Assembly: GCA_964653595.1 (NCBI GenBank)
Contig: CAZZHH010000032.1
Location: forward strand, 1 to 38,152
DNA: 38,152 nucleotides
Source: JBAXTE01 sp964653595
GTDB lineage: Bacteria; Bacteroidota; Bacteroidia; Bacteroidales; WCHB1-69
Direction of reading: 5' to 3'
Made by a program: the position numbers and the translations under genes. Shown in pieces: positions 33,604 to 38,152 of this stretch; the first letter of the stretch is position 1, and each line of letters begins with the position of its first letter. The notes beneath the pieces were generated by a model, which was not told the origin of the DNA, did no database searches, and saw nothing but the letters and a program-made list of their open reading frames with translations.

Positions 33604-34085
33604 TGAAGAATTACCTTTGTAAAATTGTTTGCTTTTTATTTTTATTGAGTGGTTTTTTTTTCTTATTTAGTTGCTCAAAAGCTGATAAAACCGTTGTTGT
33701 AAAGCCATCTAAATTAATTGAAAAACCAAAATTGACAAAGATTCTTTTTGATGTTTATGTAGTTGAATCGGTGATTTATTTTAAAGGACAAAAAGGAATT
33801 GATGTGGGCTTATATACGACAACTTACTATCGCAATTTATTCGCAAAACATGGTGTTACTCGTAAGCAATTTTACGAATCGTTGGGCTATTATCTCGAAA
33901 CGGACGATAATGCTTCAAAAATGTTTTTAGATGTGATAAATGAGCTGATGAGTCTTCAGAAAACCACTGTTGCCAGTATTGGAAATCAGCAAACAACTCC
34001 TCCTCAAGATACTCTTTCCAGCCAAATGGAGAAAGAGGATACCACGATCGTAGATCCAATTTTTAGAAGAAGAAAAAATAATTAG
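33603..34085 (+). CDS. DUF4296 lipoprotein
   Basis: The 160-residue protein starts at the ATG that overlaps the pyrC stop (TGATG at 33601-33605). A TTG one codon earlier is less likely. It has a lipoprotein signal (FLFLLSGFFFLFSC) and the DUF4296 domain: KPKLTKILFDVYVVESVIYF, an LYTTTYYRNLFAKHGVTRKQF segment, then ESLGYYLETDDNASKMFLDV. The C-terminus is hydrophilic and ends in RRRKNN. DUF4296 proteins are Bacteroidota-specific and of unknown function. It closes the nuclease-DPM1-lipoprotein-pyrC operon. No intrinsic terminator with a T-run follows directly. Confidence 0.88.
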   Translation: MKNYLCKIVCFLFLLSGFFFLFSCSKADKTVVVKPSKLIEKPKLTKILFDVYVVESVIYFKGQKGIDVGLYTTTYYRNLFAKHGVTRKQFYESLGYYLETDDNASKMFLDVINELMSLQKTTVASIGNQQTTPPQDTLSSQMEKEDTTIVDPIFRRRKNN

Positions 34086-34156
34086 GGTCTGTATAAAATC
34101 AAAATAAAGCAATAAATTCCAAAAATGATGTGCTAATAAATAAAACTGGTCAAATA

Positions 34157-34229
34157 GTCTCGATAATTATCGGGATTATATATGTGCGATTTTTAAGTCG
34201 TCTTCGATAATCCCGATAGATATCGGGAC
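34157..34229. repeat. Imperfect 24-bp inverted repeat (REP-like, CCCGATA...TATCGGG)
   Basis: Arm 34157-34180 pairs with arm 34206-34229 at 20 of 24 positions, with a 25-bp loop. The right arm is itself a palindrome (CCCGATA-GA-TATCGGG), so alternative folds exist. There is no T-run, so it is not a typical terminator. TATCGGGA-type palindromes are known as dispersed intergenic repeats in Bacteroidota genomes. Confidence 0.75.
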
Positions 34230-34766
34230 AGACTGACATATAATTTATTAGTTTTTATAAAGTGCAAGGATTTTTATGAATTTGGAAAAAATTCAATGCA
34301 CTAATTTGTAAAATATTGTTGCTGTATTTTTGATTTACATTTTGTCAAAAAGTGTTTCAAAAATCCATGATTTAGGTGTCTTTTAATGACTCTATAGAGC
34401 TTGTTGGAGAATTTTTTTTTGAAAAATTGAGTCCACTTTATTACAAAAAGGTAAAATAATTTTACAATAATAATGGTATAAATCTGCCATTTGCTGACAA
34501 AAATTCAGTTTTTTATGACTTTATAGCACTTTTTGAAGTGGGCTCTATACTCGCATAATGTAACAAAATCATCTTTATGAGCCAATATTTTAAGAAGGGT
34601 AACCCAGGTTTAGGAACTATTATATAAATATGGATTTCCTTTTTGTTAATCAATTTTGCAATTTTTAATGCGTAATTGGGTTTGAAATAGCTGCCCTTTC
34701 TGGGTGAGTTAATGAATCCGCCTTACTTGAAAATTAATTAATGGAGATTGAGTAACCATTAGGAAT

Positions 34767-34798
34767 AAAAAAAGCCAAACTTTTGTTTGGCTTTTTTT
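34767..34798 (-). terminator. Terminator of the outer-membrane barrel gene
   Basis: The stem GCCAAAC (34774-34780) / GTTTGGC (34785-34791) with a TTTT loop is extended by seven A-T pairs, giving T-runs on both strands. It lies 23 bp after the minus-strand stop at 34821 and may act in both directions. Confidence 0.88.
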
Positions 34799-34820
34799 AT
34801 TAATTAAGGGTTTTAAAATC

Positions 34821-35750
34821 TTAGAAGTGGAAAGTGATTTTTAAACTTCCTGCTGGTCCAAATAATGAGTTAGTATTGTCATTATCAAAACCGATAGATC
34901 TTGGATTTTTTGATTCTACAGTGAAAGTAGAAAGAGTTTCAACAGGAGGAGTTCCTGGAGCCATACCTTCAGATTCCATTTCTACAGTTCTTTTTCCTGA
35001 AGAAGTAAATCCAATAGCCCAACCAAATTCGCCACCTACTGAAAGTTTAGGGATTACGAAATATTCAGCACCGATAAAACCACGAGCACCAATTAAAAAT
35101 TGAGTTCCGTTTTTGATTTTTGTAGCACGAGCAGGGTTTCCGAATGGATCGTTGGTAATGTTAGCACCAGTAAGCATGTTGTCAGCAGCTGTGATGTCAA
35201 CGTTGTTAGCTGCTGCAGAAGATGTTTGAGTTAATGCATTACCATAAGTGTATTTTTGGCTAGAAGAAGAAAGACCAATTCCGAATTCGCCACCATAGAA
35301 ACCTTGTAAGCGACCTTTGCCTTTTCTCCATTCGATACCACCAGAAATAGCTATGTCAGTAGCTCCTTGTTTCCAAGTGTTTTCTACTTCAGCAGGAAGA
35401 GAACCAGGGAAAACGGGAGCAACTGTAGTTAAACGATCAGCAACCATTTCTGAGCCAGAAGTCGATCTCATAGATAAACGAAGAGATCCGCGGTATGCCA
35501 TAGTTTCTGATACAAAATATTTACCAGTAATAGATTGGTTAGTGTTTAAGAAGTTCCAAGTTGGAGCTACATTTAAACCATTTGCACCAACGAAGTTTCC
35601 AAAATAATTAAGGAAAGGAGTTGCATCGATACCGATAGCCCACTCACCAGTTTCTGGTAAAATGATTTCGCCTTTTTTGTTTTTAATTTGAGCACTTGCA
35701 GTTGTTGCAATAAATAATGCTACTAATAATGTTAATCCTACTTTTTTCAT
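34821..35750 (-). CDS. Outer-membrane beta-barrel protein of unknown function
   Basis: The 309-residue protein has a signal peptide (KKVGLTLLVALFIATTASAQ). The barrel-like sequence shows TGEWAIGIDATPFLNYFGNF, TGKYFVSETMAYRGSLRLSM, LQGFYGGEFGIGLSSSS, KLSVGGEFGWAIGFTSSGKR and a C-terminal GSLKITFHF with the terminal aromatic residue. Relatives occur widely in Bacteroidota as small outer-membrane proteins without assigned function. The gene has its own promoter element and terminator, so it is monocistronic. Its sequence is less A+T-rich than the flanks, which would suit a strongly expressed protein; that is an impression, not a calculation. Confidence 0.78.
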   Translation of the reverse strand: MKKVGLTLLVALFIATTASAQIKNKKGEIILPETGEWAIGIDATPFLNYFGNFVGANGLNVAPTWNFLNTNQSITGKYFVSETMAYRGSLRLSMRSTSGSEMVADRLTTVAPVFPGSLPAEVENTWKQGATDIAISGGIEWRKGKGRLQGFYGGEFGIGLSSSSQKYTYGNALTQTSSAAANNVDITAADNMLTGANITNDPFGNPARATKIKNGTQFLIGARGFIGAEYFVIPKLSVGGEFGWAIGFTSSGKRTVEMESEGMAPGTPPVETLSTFTVESKNPRSIGFDNDNTNSLFGPAGSLKITFHF

Positions 35751-35789
35751 AATTTATTTGTTTTAGTTTTTAATTTAATTAAACCACGC

Positions 35790-35797
35790 CAAAATTA
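35790..35797 (-). promoter_or_regulatory. -7 promoter element of the outer-membrane barrel gene
   Basis: The minus strand reads TAATTTTG, matching TAnnTTTG, 40 to 47 bp before the ATG at 35750. Confidence 0.5.
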
Positions 35798-35906
35798 TCA
35801 AATTTTAAGCCAAAGTTGTGTTAACAAATATTTGACTTATGAACAACTAAACATTGAGAACTTTTTTTTTGTATACATATCGAAATCTTCTAAAAAAATA
35901 ACTATT

Positions 35907-38105
35907 ATGCAGCTTAAAAAATTACAACGTATATTCTATTTATTAGTATTTACATTCATGATATTGGTTCCCAATGTTGTAATTGCTCAAAATGGGGTAA
36001 TTAAAGGGAGGGTTTTTAATGAAAAAAACAATGAGCCTCTTCCGTTTGTAAATATATTGATTGAAGGAACTACCATTGGCTCTACTTCTGATTTTGATGG
36101 AAATTTTATTTTTACTGGCATACAGCCCGGGTATGTTAAGCTCATTGTTACTACTGTGGGCTTCGAACGAAAGATATCCAATGAGTTTATGGTCAACAAC
36201 AAAAAATCGGTAAACATCGAAATTGGCTTAAAGGAAAAAACCTACAATTTAGATGCTGTGGAGGTAAGAGCTTCTGTTTTTGAAAAAAAAGAGGAGAGTC
36301 CAGTTTCCGTTAAATCTCTTGGTATCTCTGAGTTAGAACGTAGTCCGGGTGGCAATAGAGATGTGTCAAAAGTGATACAGTCGTTGCCTGGGGTTGCTTC
36401 TGGAGTCTCTTTCCGAAATGATGTCATTGTTAGAGGCGGTGGTCCCAATGAAAATAGATTTTATCTGGATGATATTGAAATTCCAAATATCAACCATTTT
36501 GCTACGCAAGGTGGTTCTGGAGGGCCTGTTGGGATAATTAATATCGACTTTGTTAAGGAAATTGAGTTTTTTTCGGGTGCTTTTCCTGCTTCCAGAGGGA
36601 ATGCATTGAGTTCGGTTATGTTGTTGAAACAAGTGGAGGGCAACAAAGAGAGGTTGCAATTTAAAGGAGCTATAGGGGCATCCGATTTGTCGTTGGCGAT
36701 TGACGGTCCTCTGGGCAAAAACACGAATTATCTTTTGTCATATCGACGTTCGTATTTGCAATTTCTATTTAATGCCATAGGGCTGCCTTTTTTGCCTACT
36801 TACAACGATTATCAGTTTAAAATTTCTCATAAACTTGGGAATAAGGATCAATTAAATATTATTAGTTTAGGGGCTTTCGATCAAAATAAACTTAATACAG
36901 GAATCAAGAACCAAACGGAGTATCAGAAGTATATTTTGGGATATTTACCTCAAAACGATCAGTGGAATTATACTTTTGGAGTTGTGTGGAAACATTTTGT
37001 AAAGAATGGATTTCAAAATTATGTGGTGAGCAGAAATTACTTGAATAATTCTCAAATAAAATATGTTAACAACAATGAAGTTTCTGGGGCTAAAATTTTA
37101 GATTACAACTCTCATGAAATCGAAAATAAGTTTCGTTTTGAGCAAGTTTATATTTCAAAAGGATATCGATTGTCGGGAGGATTATCAGGTGAATATGCAA
37201 AGTATCACAATCAAACGTTTAATAAAATAATTGTGGGTAACAGAAGTTTGGTTGTCAATTATTCCTCTGATTTTGATTTGTTTAAGTGGGGTTTTTTCTT
37301 TCAAGCGAGTAAAACATGGATGGAAAAGTTAACCCTGTCTGTTGGTTTGCGATCGGATGCAAACAATTATTCTTCTTCGATGATGAATTTGATTGACCAA
37401 CTTTCTCCTCGATTATCTGCTTCGTACATGATTAATTCTAAATGGACTTTAAATGCTAACATAGCAAGGTATTATCAGTTGCCTTCTTATACTACATTGG
37501 GTTATCGTGATTCGTTAGGAGTATTTGTAAATAAAACGAATAATTTGAAATTTATACGAGTGGATAATATAGTAGGAGGTGTTGATTTTTTGCCTAGCAC
37601 TAAGATGAAGATCTCATTAGAGGGTTTCTATAAAATGTATAGCAATTCTCCTTTTTCGCTTAAAGATTCTATTCCTTTGGCAAGCAAAGGTGCTGGATTT
37701 GGCGTAGTAGGCGACGAGGAGGTTGTTTCTAATTCAAAGGGTAGGGCTTATGGATTTGAATTATTTGCCACACAAAAAATGGGAGAAATGTTCAATTTTA
37801 CCATGTCGTACACTTTTGTAAGAAGTGAATTTCAGAAAATGGATGATACTTATATCCCCTCCGCGTGGGATAATCAACATCTTTTTAATGTGATATTAAG
37901 CAAATCGTTTAAGAAAAATTGGACGGTGGGTCTTAAGTGGCGCTATTCTGGTGGATCGCCATATAGTCCGGTAGATTTAGAAAATTCTGCATTAAAATCT
38001 GTTTGGGATGTTAGAGGTCAGGCTATTACGGATTATTCCAGATATAATACGTTAAGATTAAAAGGATATCATCAATTGGATTTGAGAATCGATAAAGATT
38101 TATAG
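35907..38105 (+). CDS. TonB-dependent receptor, C-terminally truncated
   Basis: The protein has 732 residues from the ATG at 35907, which gives a proper signal peptide (LQRIFYLLVFTFMILVPNVVIAQ). An upstream in-frame ATG at 35832 would add 25 residues before it. A CarboxypepD_reg-like domain follows (GVIKGRVFNEKNNEPLPFVN, SDFDGNFIFTGI). The plug domain has DVSKVIQSLPGVASGV, NDVIVRGGGPNENRFYLDDI and EFFSGAFPASRGNALSS. The rest is barrel strands. It stops at YHQLDLRIDKDL with a TAG at 38103-38105. In relatives I recall, this segment is followed by roughly 70-100 further residues with the last strands and a terminal aromatic residue. Those are missing, and a promoter-like element for a following gene starts 20 bp later. 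It is probably a damaged receptor. Confidence 0.82.
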   Translation: MQLKKLQRIFYLLVFTFMILVPNVVIAQNGVIKGRVFNEKNNEPLPFVNILIEGTTIGSTSDFDGNFIFTGIQPGYVKLIVTTVGFERKISNEFMVNNKKSVNIEIGLKEKTYNLDAVEVRASVFEKKEESPVSVKSLGISELERSPGGNRDVSKVIQSLPGVASGVSFRNDVIVRGGGPNENRFYLDDIEIPNINHFATQGGSGGPVGIINIDFVKEIEFFSGAFPASRGNALSSVMLLKQVEGNKERLQFKGAIGASDLSLAIDGPLGKNTNYLLSYRRSYLQFLFNAIGLPFLPTYNDYQFKISHKLGNKDQLNIISLGAFDQNKLNTGIKNQTEYQKYILGYLPQNDQWNYTFGVVWKHFVKNGFQNYVVSRNYLNNSQIKYVNNNEVSGAKILDYNSHEIENKFRFEQVYISKGYRLSGGLSGEYAKYHNQTFNKIIVGNRSLVVNYSSDFDLFKWGFFFQASKTWMEKLTLSVGLRSDANNYSSSMMNLIDQLSPRLSASYMINSKWTLNANIARYYQLPSYTTLGYRDSLGVFVNKTNNLKFIRVDNIVGGVDFLPSTKMKISLEGFYKMYSNSPFSLKDSIPLASKGAGFGVVGDEEVVSNSKGRAYGFELFATQKMGEMFNFTMSYTFVRSEFQKMDDTYIPSAWDNQHLFNVILSKSFKKNWTVGLKWRYSGGSPYSPVDLENSALKSVWDVRGQAITDYSRYNTLRLKGYHQLDLRIDKDL

Positions 38106-38124
38106 AGGTCATCATTTAATTTCA

Positions 38125-38132
38125 TATCTTTG
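38125..38132 (+). promoter_or_regulatory. -7 promoter element for a gene beyond the window
   Basis: TATCTTTG followed by CACC is a typical Bacteroidota -7 element and start region. The gene it serves lies outside the window. Confidence 0.45.
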
Positions 38133-38152
38133 CACCTTAGAAAAACAACAAA

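Larger units (their letters stand above)
34086..34820. other. 735-bp gene-poor stretch with hairpins
   Basis: No convincing ORF is present. It holds the 24-bp inverted repeat at 34157-34229, a perfect 10-bp palindrome CTCTATAGAG at 34390-34399, and two loosely similar 20-mers (34381-34400 and 34510-34529, 16 of 20 identical). It also has an imperfect inverted pair GAGTCCACTT (34429-34438) / AAGTGGGCTC (34536-34545) and a terminator at the right end. It could be decayed mobile DNA or carry an unannotated RNA; neither can be shown. Confidence 0.5.

Noticed and set aside
35832..35906. Upstream ATG for the last TonB receptor
   Set aside because: It would place 25 polar residues before the signal peptide; the ATG at 35907 gives a normal one.
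1..38152. tRNA, rRNA, riboswitch or phage attachment sites
   Set aside because: I scanned the intergenic regions by eye for TTCGAATC-type arms, cloverleaf patterns and known riboswitch cores and found none convincing.

Overview
The window comes from a Bacteroidota chromosome, most likely class Bacteroidia (Bacteroidales or a relative). The evidence is strong A+T richness, promoter -7 elements of the TAnnTTTG type, several TonB-dependent receptors with CarboxypepD_reg-like N-termini, a type IX secretion C-terminal sorting domain, DUF5686, DUF5689 and DUF4296 proteins, a short eukaryote-like ProS, and many small lipoproteins. I see no tRNA, rRNA, CRISPR array, prophage or classical insertion sequence.

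Layout. 1-2004: a DUF5686 outer-membrane protein whose reading frame is broken near its left end. 2069-3358 (-): a porin-like beta-barrel. 3600-8337 (+): a glycosylation operon with a SAM methyltransferase, a GtrB-like polyprenyl-phosphate glycosyltransferase, and a 967-residue fusion of a degenerate GT-A-like domain, a GT-C membrane domain and TPRs, closed by a strong terminator. 8579-11729 (-): a Tyr/Ser/Asn-rich lipoprotein followed by an OmpP1/FadL-family protein. 11852-14135 (+): proS and mazG. 14207-14614: a small lipoprotein. 15025-18792 (+): a PASTA protein, a T9SS cargo protein and an RluD-type pseudouridine synthase. 18867-22914 (+): ApbE, a cation diffusion facilitator and an LtaS-like phosphotransferase/sulfatase. 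22935-24199: a DUF4143 ATPase gene between two 49-bp direct repeats, followed by a small membrane protein gene. 24732-29561 (-): two DUF5689 lipoproteins and a TonB-dependent receptor. 29901-34085 (+): a secreted endonuclease/exonuclease/phosphatase, a DPM1-like mannosyltransferase, a lipoprotein, dihydroorotase and a DUF4296 lipoprotein. 34086-34820: a long gene-poor stretch with hairpins. 34821-35750 (-): an outer-membrane barrel. 35907-38105 (+): a TonB-dependent receptor that stops short of its usual C-terminus.

How the genes may work together. Much of the window is cell-envelope biology. The 3600-8337 operon looks like a lipid-linked sugar donor and transfer module, and the DPM1-like enzyme at 30971 could supply a second polyprenyl-phosphate donor. 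The divergent pair of the TonB receptor/DUF5689 operon and the secreted EEP nuclease looks like a nucleic-acid or phosphodiester scavenging locus in which OB-fold-like lipoproteins stand where SusD would normally be.

Best candidates for something new are the repeat-bounded DUF4143 unit (ATPase, winged helix and nuclease-like domain between direct repeats that carry interleaved inverted repeats) and the DUF5689/TonB/nuclease locus. Gene decay is visible at both window ends: a frameshifted DUF5686 gene on the left and a C-terminally truncated TonB receptor on the right.
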